Counted from the first letter of the stretch, positions 17,035-27,055 are shown. The stretch is DNA of 39,360 nucleotides from Gillisia marina (GCF_000258765.1 NZ_AJLT01000037.1:1-39360); one strand, 5' to 3'. The notes: generated from the letters alone by a model not told the origin. Translations and numbers: made by a program.

Positions 17035-18951
17035 ATGAGTAAAATAATTGGAATTGACTTAGGTACTACGAACTCCTGTGTATCTGTAATGGAAGGTAGT
17101 GAGCCTGTAGTAATCCCTAATGCTGAAGGGAAGAGAACGACTCCATCTGTAATTGCATTTGTAGAAGGTGGTGAGATCAAGGTAGGAGATCCTGCAAAAC
17201 GTCAGGCTGTTACAAACCCAACAAAAACTATATCTTCGATAAAGAGATTTATGGGGAACAAATATTCTGAATCTTCTAAAGAAGCAGGAAGAGTTCCTTA
17301 TAAAGTGATTAAAGGAGATAACGATACTGCAAGAGTAGATATTGATGGAAGAATGTATACTCCACAAGAATTATCTGCAATGATCTTGCAAAAAATGAAA
17401 AAAACTGCTGAAGATTATCTTGGGCAAGAGGTAACAGAAGCTGTTATTACTGTTCCTGCATATTTTAACGATTCTCAGCGTCATGCTACTAAAGAGGCTG
17501 GTGAAATCGCAGGACTTAAAGTTAGAAGAATAATCAACGAGCCTACTGCAGCGGCATTGGCGTACGGATTAGACAAAAAATCTATCGACCAAAAGATCGC
17601 TGTTTATGATCTTGGGGGTGGTACTTTTGATATCTCTATCCTTGAATTAGGTGATGGTGTATTTGAAGTATTATCTACAAATGGTGATACGCACTTAGGT
17701 GGGGATGATTTTGATGAGGTGATCATCGATTTCCTTGCAGATACTTTTAAGAAAGCTGAAGACATCGATCTTAGAAAAGATCCTATGGCTTTACAACGTT
17801 TAAAAGAAGCTGCTGAAAAAGCGAAGATCGAATTATCTTCTTCTACACAAACAGAAATCAACTTACCATATGTTACGGCTACTGCAACAGGACCAAAGCA
17901 CTTGGTAGAGACTCTTACAAGATCTAAGTTCGAGCAATTGGCTCACGAACTAGTAACACGGTCTATGGATCCTGTGAAAAAGGCATTAAGTGATGCTGGT
18001 CTTTCTGTAAGTGATATCGACGAAGTTATTTTAGTAGGTGGATCTACTCGTATTCCTAAGATTCAGGAAGAAGTAGAAGCGTTCTTTAAAAAGAAGCCTT
18101 CTAAAGGTGTTAACCCAGATGAGGTTGTTGCAATTGGAGCAGCTATTCAAGGTGGTGTATTAACAGGAGATGTAAAAGATGTATTGTTATTAGATGTAAC
18201 TCCTCTTTCTCTTGGTATTGAAACTATGGGTGGTGTAATGACCAAGTTAATTGAGTCTAACACAACTATTCCTACTAAGAAGTCTCAGGTATTCTCTACA
18301 GCAGCAGATAATCAGCCATCGGTTGAGATCCACGTATTGCAAGGAGAGCGCCCAATGGCAAACGATAATAAAACCATTGGTAGATTCCATTTAGATGGAA
18401 TTCCACCAGCACAAAGAGGAACTCCACAAATTGAAGTGACTTTTGATATTGATGCGAATGGGATTATTAAAGTAAGTGCTACAGATAAAGCTACTAACAA
18501 AACGCAGGATATTAGAATTGAAGCTTCTTCTGGATTAACTGAAGAGGAAATCCAAAAGATGAAGCAAGATGCTGAAGCAAATGCTGAATCTGATAAAAAA
18601 GCGAAAGAGAAAGTAGACAAGTTGAACGAAGCTGATGGAATGATCTTCCAAACTGAAAAGCAACTGAAAGAATTTGGTGATAAAATATCTGAGGATAAAA
18701 AGAAGCCAGTTGAAGATGCTTTAGAAGAATTGAAGAAAGCTTACGAAACTAAGGAGATTGAAACTATTACTCCAGCATTGGACAAATTGAATGAAGCATG
18801 GAAAACAGCTTCTGAAGAGATGTACAAAGCACAAGCTGAAGCTCAAGGTGGAGCAGGTGCAAACGGAGCTCCGGGAGCAGATGCAGGTGGAGCAGACGAT
18901 GCAAAGCAAGCAGATGATGTTGAAGATGTAGACTTCGAAGAAGTTAAATAA
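17035..18951 (+). CDS. dnaK: Molecular chaperone DnaK (Hsp70)
   Basis: 638 residues, full length. The ATPase domain starts [18 protein letters not shown], with [32 protein letters not shown] and [14 protein letters not shown]. The hydrophobic linker [18 protein letters not shown] (about 385-402) leads to the substrate-binding domain and a helical lid. A Gly/Ala-rich tail ([18 protein letters not shown]) ends [11 protein letters not shown]. It works with DnaJ and GrpE in protein folding and stress; neither is in the window. The gene is well codon-biased and less AT-rich than its surroundings, as expected for high expression. A terminator follows at once, so it is monocistronic. Confidence 0.98.
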   Translation: MSKIIGIDLGTTNSCVSVMEGSEPVVIPNAEGKRTTPSVIAFVEGGEIKVGDPAKRQAVTNPTKTISSIKRFMGNKYSESSKEAGRVPYKVIKGDNDTARVDIDGRMYTPQELSAMILQKMKKTAEDYLGQEVTEAVITVPAYFNDSQRHATKEAGEIAGLKVRRIINEPTAAALAYGLDKKSIDQKIAVYDLGGGTFDISILELGDGVFEVLSTNGDTHLGGDDFDEVIIDFLADTFKKAEDIDLRKDPMALQRLKEAAEKAKIELSSSTQTEINLPYVTATATGPKHLVETLTRSKFEQLAHELVTRSMDPVKKALSDAGLSVSDIDEVILVGGSTRIPKIQEEVEAFFKKKPSKGVNPDEVVAIGAAIQGGVLTGDVKDVLLLDVTPLSLGIETMGGVMTKLIESNTTIPTKKSQVFSTAADNQPSVEIHVLQGERPMANDNKTIGRFHLDGIPPAQRGTPQIEVTFDIDANGIIKVSATDKATNKTQDIRIEASSGLTEEEIQKMKQDAEANAESDKKAKEKVDKLNEADGMIFQTEKQLKEFGDKISEDKKKPVEDALEELKKAYETKEIETITPALDKLNEAWKTASEEMYKAQAEAQGGAGANGAPGADAGGADDAKQADDVEDVDFEEVK

Positions 18952-18987
18952 GCTTCAATAAAATAGGTCTTGTATAAGATCAAACTA

Positions 18988-19019
18988 AAGGATCCCGATG
19001 AAAGTCGGGATCTTTTTTT
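18988..19019 (+). terminator. Rho-independent terminator after dnaK
   Basis: GATCCCGA (18991-18998) pairs with TCGGGATC (19005-19012) around a six-base loop, followed by seven T. It lies about 40 bases after the dnaK stop. Confidence 0.9.
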
Positions 19020-19028
19020 GTTTTAACT

Positions 19029-19150
19029 CATCCCCTCCTAAATCCTCCCCGAAGGGGAGGACTTTAAGACCGTTTTTGTCTCAATATAGTTGAGAAATGA
19101 GTACTATTAGAAAATATTGGCTCCCTTCCTCTTGGGAAGGGCTGGGGATG
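19029..19150. repeat. Nested inverted repeats between dnaK and the Nramp gene
   Basis: CATCCCC (19029-19035) pairs with GGGGATG (19144-19150). Inside lie two hairpins: CCTCCCC-GAA-GGGGAGG (19044-19060) and CCCTTCC-TCTT-GGGAAGGG (about 19123-19141). The three-stem arrangement resembles the C/G-rich intergenic repeats of Flavobacteriia. It lies between two convergent genes. Confidence 0.6.
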
Positions 19151-19153
19151 GGA

Positions 19154-20435
19154 TTATAGGAATAAAATATAATAGAGATAGACCAATGTGAAAATGGAGA
19201 GTAGCCCAAGACAAATTAAGCTGAAAGTTCTGTATCTCTTTCCTGGTTTATCATCCTCTCTCATATGTGGCCCGATAACTAATCTATAATTGAAGTAAGC
19301 TAGAAATGGAGCTGATAAAAATGAAAGGCCGGTAGCGAAATCTATTAAAAACATAAAAGAACCGGAGAGGAAAAATAGGATTCCAAGGGAAACTAATGGA
19401 ATTACAAAAATACTGATCTTGTATTCTTTCCATTTTTTCTTTTCATTTTGAACCAGACTTTCTTCCGGGTTTAATAATTCTGAAATTACTCTAGGAAAAG
19501 CATCGGTAACGGTGAGTGTTGTGCTTAATAATGTTATAAATGCTGCAATGGAGATTATTGGAGTGCTCCAAGCGCCTAAAGTTTTACCATAAAGTGCTAC
19601 CAATTGGGAAGAGAATTCTACTGAATTTGGCGAAAATGAAGTGCTACTACCAAACATCACCAAAGCTCCCAGAATTAAAAATAAGAGACCTATAAAACAC
19701 GCAGATAAATAACCAATATTAAAGTCGGTGAAAACTTCTTTTATACTGGGTTTATGATGTGTCTGTTTAGATTTCTCTTTAGTCCAGATGGAGTGCCAGA
19801 CCGAGGCATCTATTGGAATTGGCATCCAACCCATAAACGCAATTATAAATCCAATACTTGCGGTGGTCCATAAGGATGGAGAAGGTGTATTTAAAGCTTT
19901 TGTAGCTGTTCCTGCTCCAAAGGCCATAATTACTGCAGCAAGAGTTGCTAAGGTTAAAAAAAGTGACAATGATCTTCATGCTTTTATCCAATCCGGGATA
20001 TTTCCCTATAATTAAAAGCGCGATACAAAATACAAGGATTATAAAGCTCCAAAGAAAGGGAGACCAACCAAAGTTAAAAAGCTTTTCTGCTAAACCTGCG
20101 GTAACTATTGTGACAGCAGCTTGGATAATAAACATGGTTCCTATAGTGATTAATATATAAATCCAATAGGGGAAAACCCCCAATTTTTTGTAGCCTATAA
20201 TTAAATGATTTCCTGTTGCCGCTGCATATCTAGGTCCGAATTCTAAAAAAGGATATTTGGTAGCACAGGCTAATACTAATGCCCAAATAAGTATAAATCC
20301 ATAGTCGGCTCCCGCTCGTGTAGACTGTACCAAATGAGAAACACCAATGGCAGCACCGGCCAAAAGAAATCCTGGTCCAAGACTTTTTAGCAACGAACTT
20401 TTTGGTTGTTTAGTAGTAACAGTCTTTGTTTTCAT
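19154..20435 (-). CDS. Nramp-family divalent metal transporter (one frameshift)
   Basis: About 426 residues once one extra base is removed from a run of seven (T on the coding strand, near 19955-19961). The first frame has the family start SLGPGFLLAGAAIGVSHLVQ and TRAGADYGFIL (DPGN-like region), then TKYPFLEFGPRYAAATG. It fails after SMKIIVTFF. The other frame resumes LTLATLAAVIMAFGAG and contains GWMPIPIDASVWHS and the remaining helices. The inner membrane carrier would import metal ions with protons. The usual DPGN is replaced by a G-A-x-x-G type segment, so metal specificity, or even metal transport, is uncertain. Related proteins accompany 5-oxoprolinase genes in some Bacteroidota, but here the gene lies apart from pxpB and pxpC. 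Confidence 0.82.
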
Positions 20436-20458
20436 TCAACAAGATTATAGCTGTAAAT

Positions 20459-21097
20459 CTAAACTAAAGATTCAATTATAGAAGGTTTCATTTCATGCAC
20501 CCCTTCAAAAGGGATAATACTAAGATTATCTGGAAATAATTTTAGAGCATGAATTTGCTCGTTTTTAAGTCGCTTCTCATCCATATAGGGATCATTGGAG
20601 CCATAGATCATAGTTACTTTACTTTCTATTAAATGATTGAAATCTTCAGGCTTTAATTCTTTTGGAAGTCCGCCGGAACAGAGAATTAATTGGGAGCAAT
20701 TTATTTTTCTCTTGGAAACCCATCTAGTTGCTACAGATACCCCTTGAGAATAGCCTAGAACGATAAGGTTTGTTTCAGAATATAAATCTTCTGCTTGAAA
20801 CACTTCATCTAAATAATTCATCGCATTTTCTACTTCCTGTTGCGTATTATCTTTGGTAAACCAAGAAGCTCCAACATGGGTGTATTTCCCATTTAAATAA
20901 TATTTTGATGCAGCTTGTGGAGCAATGATATAATTTTCTTTGGCATCTAATCCCTTAAAATATTTCAGAAAGTACTTGGATAAATAACCAATTCCGTGGA
21001 AGACAATCCAAAGGTTTTTGGTTTTTGAAGTACGTTCATTTAAGGTCGTGTAAGTATTTGTAATTTTATAAGAAACCTGTTTTTCGGTTGTATTCAT
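20459..21097 (-). CDS. Alpha/beta-hydrolase, phospholipase/carboxylesterase type
   Basis: 212 residues, the size of small serine esterases of the phospholipase/carboxylesterase group. The nucleophile elbow GYSQG places Ser117; Asp169 in YGSNDPY and His201 in EGVHEM complete the triad. The oxyanion region is FHGIGY (about 33-38). No signal peptide, so cytoplasmic. The substrate is unknown. It is divergent from the thioesterase and menF group, with starts about 45 bases apart, which suggests a shared control region but not necessarily a shared pathway. Confidence 0.85.
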   Translation of the reverse strand: MNTTEKQVSYKITNTYTTLNERTSKTKNLWIVFHGIGYLSKYFLKYFKGLDAKENYIIAPQAASKYYLNGKYTHVGASWFTKDNTQQEVENAMNYLDEVFQAEDLYSETNLIVLGYSQGVSVATRWVSKRKINCSQLILCSGGLPKELKPEDFNHLIESKVTMIYGSNDPYMDEKRLKNEQIHALKLFPDNLSIIPFEGVHEMKPSIIESLV

Positions 21098-21141
21098 CCT
21101 TTTTGGTTTTGTACTTTTACAAAGTAAACAATCTAATTAAT

Positions 21142-21561
21142 ATGCAGAACGAGCAATTACTCGAAAAATGCCGACAAATGTTCAAGAATACCTTGATGGA
21201 AACCTTGGATATTGAAATTGTGGAAATTACAGATGAGTATGTGCTTGGAAAAATGCCGGTTACGTCAAAAGTGCATCAGCCGGATGGAGTTTTACATGGA
21301 GGAGCCACGGTAGCTCTAGCCGAGACAATTGGAAGCATGGCGTCTTTGCTTTTAAATAATTCTTCGGAGTTTATTATCCGTGGTATTGAGATCTCTGCGA
21401 ACCATTTAAAAAGTATTCGAGAAGGATTTGTATTCGCGAAAGCTTCTGCCATACATAAAGGTAGAACTACCCAACTTTGGGAAATTAGGATCACCGATGA
21501 AGCGGATAATTTGATTTCGCTCGTAAAATTGTCTACTATTTCACTGCCTAAAAAAAGCTGA
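21142..21561 (+). CDS. PaaI-family hotdog thioesterase (likely DHNA-CoA thioesterase, MenI-like)
   Basis: A hotdog-fold acyl-CoA thioesterase of about 139 residues. The active-site loop HQPDGVLHGGATVALAETIG (about 49-68) has the His-Gly-Gly and catalytic Glu expected in PaaI/MenI-type enzymes. The start at the ATG 21142 (MQNEQLLEK) is preferred over a TTG at 21088, which would overlap the divergent esterase. The stop shares a base with the menF ATG (21561). Being joined to menF and menD, it probably hydrolyses 1,4-dihydroxy-2-naphthoyl-CoA in menaquinone synthesis; this role is inferred from context. Confidence 0.82.
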   Translation: MQNEQLLEKCRQMFKNTLMETLDIEIVEITDEYVLGKMPVTSKVHQPDGVLHGGATVALAETIGSMASLLLNNSSEFIIRGIEISANHLKSIREGFVFAKASAIHKGRTTQLWEIRITDEADNLISLVKLSTISLPKKS

Positions 21562-22692
21562 TGAATTCAGAGGTTTTTTTTAATGTATTAGATGAAGCAC
21601 TAGAGGCGGGAAAGGCGATGGTGAGTTATAGGCTTCCGGGAAAGGAATCTGTACACTTATTATCTCAAACTTCAGATGAATCCTTCAGGATCAAAGATTT
21701 TTCTGAAAGCGGATTCCTATTTGCTCCCTTTAAGGATACTAAAAACCCGCTTTTCATTCCCGAAAATGAAAGTATTAAAACTATTCTGCCATTTTTTGAA
21801 GTTGAAAATATTTCATCATCAGAAGAAAAAATCACTTCCGATTCTTCTTCTAAAGCAAAGTCAGATCATATAGATTTAGTAAACTTTGGGATTGAAGCTA
21901 TTCAAAAAAGCGAGCTAAAAAAAAGTAGTGCTTTCCAGAAAAGAACTTCATAAATCAACAATAAATGCCTCTAAAATATTTCAGAATTTACTATCACTAT
22001 ATCCAAATGCCTTTGTTTACATATGGAACCATCCGGAAACTGGTATGTGGATGGGTGCAACTCCGGAAACTCTTTTAAAAACGGAACGCACAAAGTTTGT
22101 CACCATGGCGCTTGCGGGTACAAGAAAACTTCAAGATTTTGTCGAAAATGATTGGACGCAAAAAGAAATTGTAGAACAACAAATTGTAACCGATTCTATT
22201 GTTTCAAAATTAAAGGAATTAGGATACACAGAGGAAGCACTAAAAGTTTCAGAAACCTATACCAGCGAGGCTGGAAGTTTATTGCATTTAAGAACAGATA
22301 TTTCTGGAACCATTAAAAATGACATTTCAGAAATAGGCACTATTATTAGAGCTCTACATCCAACTCCCGCTATTTGTGGCTTACCAACAAAAGAGGCGTA
22401 TAATTTTATAAACGATCATGAAAATTATGATCGTGAATTTTATACAGGTTATTTAGGCCTTTTAAATATGACTACCGAGATTAAACGTAGCAGTAGAATT
22501 CGAAATCAGGAAAATCAGGCATATTCCAGTATTAGAAAAGATTCCTCCATATATGTAAATCTAAGATGCTTAAAATATACAGAAGGAGAAGTAGCTATTT
22601 ACGTGGGGGGTGGAATAACAAAAGATTCCGATGCAGCTTCAGAATGGAAAGAAACTGTAAATAAAACCCGTACCATGAAAGCGGCTTTATAA
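21561..22692 (+). CDS. menF: Isochorismate synthase MenF (one frameshift)
   Basis: About 376 residues after removal of one A from a run of eight near 21917-21924; the first frame stops at 21953. The joined sequence reads ELKKVVLSRKELHKSTINA. The chorismate-binding domain follows: ATPETLLKTERTKFVTMALAG, SEAGSLLHLRTDISG, HPTPAICGLPTKEAYNFIND and REFYTGYLGL, with VGGGITKDSDAASEWKETVN at the end. It converts chorismate to isochorismate, the first step of menaquinone synthesis. The start overlaps the thioesterase stop by one base. menD follows after about 330 bases. The gene could also be read as an EntC-type siderophore enzyme, but the neighbours favour MenF. Confidence 0.88.
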
Positions 22693-22829
22693 AGTTGTTC
22701 TCTTAATCTTATACTTAAGAAAAATTGTAATTTTGAGATCAATAAGGTCAGCAGATTATTTTTTAATTGATTTTGCTGCTCTAATCTATTGATGTCAGTA
22801 GTTATGTTCATGTTAAATTTAGAGTAGGG

Positions 22830-22922
22830 ATGTCAGGTTGAGTATTTCGACTTCGCTCAATACAGGCTAAAGTCGAAACCTTTTTTTGAGCTAGAAAGTT
22901 CTCGACTACGCTCGAACAGACC
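22830..22922. repeat. Intergenic repeat, family B copy 2
   Basis: The shorter copy of the 14355-14472 element: TCAGGTTGAGTATTTCGACT, CTCAATACAGGCTAAAGTCG, AAACCTTTTTTTGAGCTAGA and TCTCGACTACGCTCGAACAG. It lacks the extra segment of copy 1. It occupies much of the 328-base gap between menF and menD; the rest of that gap shows no other feature. Confidence 0.65.
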
Positions 22923-23020
22923 AACCTAAATGTTTTAACAGTTTCAAAGTTAATAGGTCATAAATAAAGAATTATATGAAGTTATCTACTCACCTCTACC
23001 AATTTATTTAAAGAAATATC

Positions 23021-24754
23021 GTGATATACTCCAAAATACCGGTTGCCCAGTCCATCGTTGCCTTATGTGTGGCAAAAAACATCAAGCATGTGGTGATATC
23101 TCCAGGTTCGCGTAATGCGCCTTTAACTATTGGATTTACTAATCATCCGGAAATTGATGCTTATAGCATTGTAGATGAACGATGTGCTGCTTTTTTTGCC
23201 TTGGGTATTGCGCAACAACTAAAGCAACCTGTTGCAGTGGTGTGCACTTCCGGTTCTGCCTTGCTAAATTATTATCCAGCAATTGCTGAGGCTTATTACA
23301 GCGATATTCCTTTGGTGGTAATCTCTGCAGATAGACCTATTGAACGCATCGATATTGGAGATGGGCAAACCATCAGGCAAAAGAATGTATTCGAGAATCA
23401 TATTTTATACTCTGCGAATCTTTATTCTGAATTAGTTTTAGAAAATGAGGCTTTAGATAAAAAATTGCTTCAGAAGCAATTTGAAAGTCGTAAGCATAAC
23501 GAACGTGAGATCAATTTAGCATTGAATAGTGCTATAGAAAATAATGGTCCGGTTCATATAAATGTGCCATTTTATGAGCCTTTATATGCAGTAGAGAAAA
23601 ATAAGATTACTGATCCGGTTCAAATTCTGCCGGATCTTAGTCAGCGTGCGTATTCTAAAGAAGAATTGCAGCCTTACTTAAATATTTGGAATTCCGCTAA
23701 GCGAAAAATGATTATTGTTGGAGTCATGGCACCCAATAGTGTGGAGCAGCAATATTTAGATTTGCTAGCTAAAGACCCTACTGTTATTATATTTACAGAA
23801 ACCACTTCCAATATTCATCATCCGGCATTTTTTACGCGCATCGATACACTAATTGGGCCTATTGAAAAATCTGAAAATGCCAATGAGCAATTTGAAGCCT
23901 TACAACCTGACGTTTTATTGACTTTTGGAGGGATGATCGTTTCAAAAAAGATCAAATCTTTTCTTCGAAACTATCAACCGAAACAACATTGGCATATAGA
24001 TCTAAAAAAGGCATATAATACGTTCTTCTGCTTAAATAAACATTTTGAAACTTCGGTGAACTCATTTTTTAAGGGATTCTTACCTGAAATCATTTCAGTA
24101 GAAAGCGAGTATGCCGAGCATTGGAAAACTATAAATGAACAACGTAAAAAGCTTCATGGTGTTTATGTAGACCAAATTCCCTACTCAGATTTTAAGGCGA
24201 TGCAGTCTATTATTACTGCAATCCCAAAGAATTATAATGTTCAGTTAGGAAATAGCTCTACGGTGCGCTACGCGCAACTTTTTAACTGGGATGCCTCCCA
24301 ATCTATATTTTGCAATCGTGGCACTAGTGGAATAGATGGTAGTGTTTCCACAGCGGTTGGTGCTGCTTTGGTGAAAAAAGATCCTACAGTGCTTATTTGT
24401 GGAGATCTTAGTTTTATTTACGATAGCAATGCCTTGTGGAATAATCACATTCCGGCAAATTTTAGAATTATTGTAATTAATAATGCCGGCGGAGGAATTT
24501 TTAGAATTCTTCCCGGCAACAAGAATACCGAGAATTTTGATACTTATTTTGAAACGGTACACGATCTCAAGGCTAAGTCATTATGTGAAATGTATAGTTT
24601 TGATTATGCAATAGCCAAAGATTCAGACGAAGTAAATGCTGAGTTGAAGGAATTTTTTAAGCTCTCAGAAAAGCCAAAATTACTGGAGATCATAACCCCG
24701 AGATCATTGAATGATGAGGTGTTATTGGAATATTTCAGCTTTATTAAATCTTAG
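23021..24754 (+). CDS. menD: 2-succinyl-5-enolpyruvyl-6-hydroxy-3-cyclohexene-1-carboxylate synthase (MenD)
   Basis: 577 residues, full length for MenD, a thiamine-diphosphate enzyme that joins isochorismate and 2-oxoglutarate. The N-terminal Pyr domain has VVISPGSRNAPLTIGF and DERCAAFFALGIAQ (with the cofactor-activating Glu), CTSGSALLNYYPAIAEAYYS and DRPIERIDIGDGQTIRQ. The PP domain has NRGTSGIDGSVSTAVGAAL and GDLSFIYDSNALWNN with NNAGGGIFRILPG. The start is GTG at 23021; an in-frame TAA at 23009 excludes any earlier start. The gene was presumably transcribed with menF, although a repeat lies between them. Confidence 0.96.
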   Translation: MIYSKIPVAQSIVALCVAKNIKHVVISPGSRNAPLTIGFTNHPEIDAYSIVDERCAAFFALGIAQQLKQPVAVVCTSGSALLNYYPAIAEAYYSDIPLVVISADRPIERIDIGDGQTIRQKNVFENHILYSANLYSELVLENEALDKKLLQKQFESRKHNEREINLALNSAIENNGPVHINVPFYEPLYAVEKNKITDPVQILPDLSQRAYSKEELQPYLNIWNSAKRKMIIVGVMAPNSVEQQYLDLLAKDPTVIIFTETTSNIHHPAFFTRIDTLIGPIEKSENANEQFEALQPDVLLTFGGMIVSKKIKSFLRNYQPKQHWHIDLKKAYNTFFCLNKHFETSVNSFFKGFLPEIISVESEYAEHWKTINEQRKKLHGVYVDQIPYSDFKAMQSIITAIPKNYNVQLGNSSTVRYAQLFNWDASQSIFCNRGTSGIDGSVSTAVGAALVKKDPTVLICGDLSFIYDSNALWNNHIPANFRIIVINNAGGGIFRILPGNKNTENFDTYFETVHDLKAKSLCEMYSFDYAIAKDSDEVNAELKEFFKLSEKPKLLEIITPRSLNDEVLLEYFSFIKS

Positions 24755-24776
24755 TTCAGAATGATATTCAGGTTTT

Positions 24777-24950
24777 GTCATTCCGACGAGAGGAGGAATC
24801 TTTTGTAAAGTTAAGTGTTGTTCAATTAAAATTCTTCACTGCGTTCAGAATGACATTCAGATTTTTGTTATTTCAACGGAAGGAGGAATCTCCGTAAAAG
24901 TGTAGGTTGATTATTGAGGTTCTTCACTGCTTTCAGCATTACTTTCATTA
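24777..24950. repeat. Intergenic repeat, family A copy 2
   Basis: GTCATTCCGACGAGAGGAGG (from about 24778), ATTCTTCACTGCGTTCAGAA and TGACA, then a second degenerate unit TTATTTCAACGGAAGGAGGA and TTCTTCACTGCTTTCAGCAT. Like copy 1 it is a near-tandem pair of the element. It fills over half of the 335-base gap before cvfB. Confidence 0.6.
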
Positions 24951-25064
24951 TCATTTTATGATACTTTACGCAGATCCAATTAATAAAATTTGAAGCCATA
25001 AACATTCAAATTTTAAGGCTTTTAGAAAGCCAAAGGATTTTCAGTTTCCCCATAAAATATAAAG

Positions 25065-25072
25065 TATCTTTG
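25065..25072 (+). promoter_or_regulatory. -7 element of the cvfB promoter
   Basis: TATCTTTG matches the Bacteroidota consensus TAnnTTTG exactly and lies 17 bases before the ATG at 25090. The -33 region has only a weak TTTC. Confidence 0.5.
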
Positions 25073-25089
25073 CATTTTAAAATTCAGTT

Positions 25090-25929
25090 ATGCTTAATAT
25101 AGGACAATACCATACACTAATAATAGATCGTGATACCGAGCCGGGATTATTTTTAACCGGATCTGGGGATGATGAGGTGTTATTACCAAATAAATACAAA
25201 CCGGAATCTTTTAATATTGGGGACGAAATAGACGTTTTCGTTTATTTGGATCATTCTGAACGTCCGGTAGCAACTACGCTGCGCCCATATGTAAAGTTGG
25301 ATGAGTTTGCTTATTTAAAATGTGTTGAAGTATCCGATATTGGTGCGTTTCTGGATTGGGGCTTAGAAAAACACCTTTTTGTGCCGTATCGAGAAATGGC
25401 TTCGAAAATGCGTAAAGATAGTTGGTATCTTATATTTTGCTATTTAGATGAAGATACCGGAAGGCTGGTGGCTTCCAGTAAGACCAATGCTTTCATGGAT
25501 AACTCTGAGATCAGCGTGGAGCCTTATGAAGAAGTTGACGTTATTATAGTAAACCCAACAGATCTTGGGGTAAATGTTATTGTAAACGAATTGCATCAAG
25601 GGCTTATCTACAAGGATGATATTTTTCAGGATTTAAATCCCGGAGATCGTTTGAAAGGCTGGATTAAGAAAACCAGGCCAGATGGGAAATTGGATGTAAC
25701 GCTGCAGCGTCCCGGATATAGAAGTATCGAGCCAAATGCGCAGAGCATCTTGAACGAGCTTTCGCTTAAAGGTGGTCATTTAAAACTTACAGATAAATCT
25801 GATCCGAACGAAATTCAGCGTGTTTTACAAATGAGTAAAAAGAGTTTCAAAAAGGCTGTGGGAACGCTCTATAAGCAACGAATGATCGAAATTAAAGACG
25901 ACGGAATCTATTTGAAAGAAGATTCTTAA
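25090..25929 (+). CDS. cvfB: CvfB-family S1 RNA-binding protein
   Basis: 279 residues, the length of CvfB/YitL proteins, which have three S1-type OB folds followed by a winged helix. The first domain includes LPNKYKPESFNIGDEIDVFV, the second LKCVEVSDIGAFLDWGLEKH and LFVPYREMA, and the third VNELHQGLIYKDDIFQDLNP with GWIKKTRPDGKLDVTLQ. The C-terminal winged-helix part has LSLKGGHLKLTDKSDP and MSKKSFKKAVGTLYKQ. Homologs influence virulence and translation-related regulation in Firmicutes; the role here is not known. Its TAA overlaps the stop of the convergent secreted-protein gene. Confidence 0.9.
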   Translation: MLNIGQYHTLIIDRDTEPGLFLTGSGDDEVLLPNKYKPESFNIGDEIDVFVYLDHSERPVATTLRPYVKLDEFAYLKCVEVSDIGAFLDWGLEKHLFVPYREMASKMRKDSWYLIFCYLDEDTGRLVASSKTNAFMDNSEISVEPYEEVDVIIVNPTDLGVNVIVNELHQGLIYKDDIFQDLNPGDRLKGWIKKTRPDGKLDVTLQRPGYRSIEPNAQSILNELSLKGGHLKLTDKSDPNEIQRVLQMSKKSFKKAVGTLYKQRMIEIKDDGIYLKEDS

Positions 25930-26405
25930 TAATATCTTCTGTAAAAAGGAGAGTACCTACTGTAATAAATAGGCCTAGTAGTTTCGGAAGCATCTTTATA
26001 AACCGTATTTCGGGTTCCCGTTCTTGGGAGGGTTGGATTGAAATTTTGGTTGAAGTATCTGGCATCCGTTTCTCGAGGGTTAGCAGAAAAACTTACAGAT
26101 GCCTTTTTTTGAGTAATCTGTACCGGTGGAGCTAATTCTACATATCTATTAGATCTCATTTGTTCTTCTTCCTGCATTATTTCAGTAAGATTTATCTGAA
26201 TTGGTTGATCTTGAACATCAAAATTCACAGTTCGAATTTTAAATTTTCCAACATAGGGAGTTTCCGGCGCGAGTATAGATAACGAAGGTCTTATTTCTAC
26301 CCGCTGAATAATAAAATCTGTGGAATTATTTTCAGCAGGTATTTCCTGAGCTATTCCAATGATGGGAATAAAAACCAAAAGAAAAAGTAAACCTAAAAAC
26401 TTCAT
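25926..26405 (-). CDS. Small secreted hypothetical protein
   Basis: About 159 residues with a signal peptide (MKFLGLLFLLVFIPIIGIAQ). The mature protein is rich in Gln, Arg, Pro and Tyr, and ends with tyrosine-rich YYSRYSPFYRRYY; no known domain recognised. The ATG at 26405 is chosen over the one at 26414 because the likely -7 element at 26421-26428 would place the transcript start almost on the earlier codon. The gene ends four bases into cvfB on the opposite strand. Homologs with the same end may be lineage-specific. Confidence 0.65.
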   Translation of the reverse strand: MKFLGLLFLLVFIPIIGIAQEIPAENNSTDFIIQRVEIRPSLSILAPETPYVGKFKIRTVNFDVQDQPIQINLTEIMQEEEQMRSNRYVELAPPVQITQKKASVSFSANPRETDARYFNQNFNPTLPRTGTRNTVYKDASETTRPIYYSRYSPFYRRYY

Positions 26406-26420
26406 TTTAATCATTTAGTT

Positions 26421-26428
26421 CAAATATA
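26421..26428 (-). promoter_or_regulatory. -7 element upstream of the small secreted protein gene
   Basis: On the minus strand this reads TATATTTG, an exact TAnnTTTG match, 16 bases before the preferred ATG at 26405. No clear -33 element. Confidence 0.45.
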
Positions 26429-26567
26429 TCAAGAATTGTGCAATAGCTAAATTCTGAAGGAATTTCTTTAGGTATTTATATGAAAGGATTTAAATAATAA
26501 TAATTAATAACATTCATAGTAGGCCTGGAAAAGTTCAGTTTTTAATCTTTTAAATGCCAAATAATTC

Positions 26568-26575
26568 TATTTTTG
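26568..26575 (+). promoter_or_regulatory. -7 element of the DUF2059 gene promoter
   Basis: TATTTTTG matches TAnnTTTG exactly, 19 bases before the ATG at 26595. Confidence 0.45.
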
Positions 26576-26594
26576 GTCTTCTAAAAAAATAATT

Positions 26595-27002
26595 ATGAAA
26601 AACACATTTTACGCAGTCGTATTTTTATTGGTAGGATTCTCAGGATTTGCACAAGAATCTGATGCAGCATACAAGGCTAAAGCGGTACAATTAATTGAAA
26701 TTAATTCTGGAGCAACCTTCGATGTAATGCTTAAACCTTTGGTAGGAATGGTTGCTGAAGAAAACAAAGAAGCTTTTAAGGCAGAGGTTAAAGAAAGCAT
26801 GAAAGACTTATTCGATCAGCTTGCAGTGGTATACATGGAAAGTTTCACTGAAGCAGAATTGGATGAAATTCTTGCATTTTACGCAACTCCGGTTGGACAA
26901 AAAATGACTGCTGAATTACCTGTAATTACTGAAAAATCTATGCAAATTGGTCAGCAATGGGGAATGAAATTACAACCACTTATGGCTAAGTATTCTAAAT
27001 AA
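26595..27002 (+). CDS. DUF2059 domain-containing secreted protein
   Basis: 135 residues: signal peptide MKNTFYAVVFLLVGFSGFAQ, then an alpha-helical DUF2059 domain. The recognisable part is YMESFTEAELDEILAFYATP followed by VGQKMTAELPVITEKSMQIG. The protein would be periplasmic. Function is unknown across the family. It is a single-gene unit, with its own promoter and a strong terminator. Confidence 0.9.
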   Translation: MKNTFYAVVFLLVGFSGFAQESDAAYKAKAVQLIEINSGATFDVMLKPLVGMVAEENKEAFKAEVKESMKDLFDQLAVVYMESFTEAELDEILAFYATPVGQKMTAELPVITEKSMQIGQQWGMKLQPLMAKYSK

Positions 27003-27024
27003 GAATCAACAAAATATTATTTAC

Positions 27025-27055
27025 AAGCCTGAAGTATAAATCTCAGGCTTTTTTT
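27025..27055 (+). terminator. Rho-independent terminator after the DUF2059 gene
   Basis: AAGCCTGA (27025-27032) pairs with TCAGGCTT (27043-27050), followed by more T to 27055. Confidence 0.9.

Noticed and set aside
17059..17367. Antisense ORF inside dnaK
   Set aside because: It is a shadow of the dnaK coding strand with a Cys/Ser/Tyr-rich translation and no family motif; other long ORFs opposite dnaK are the same.
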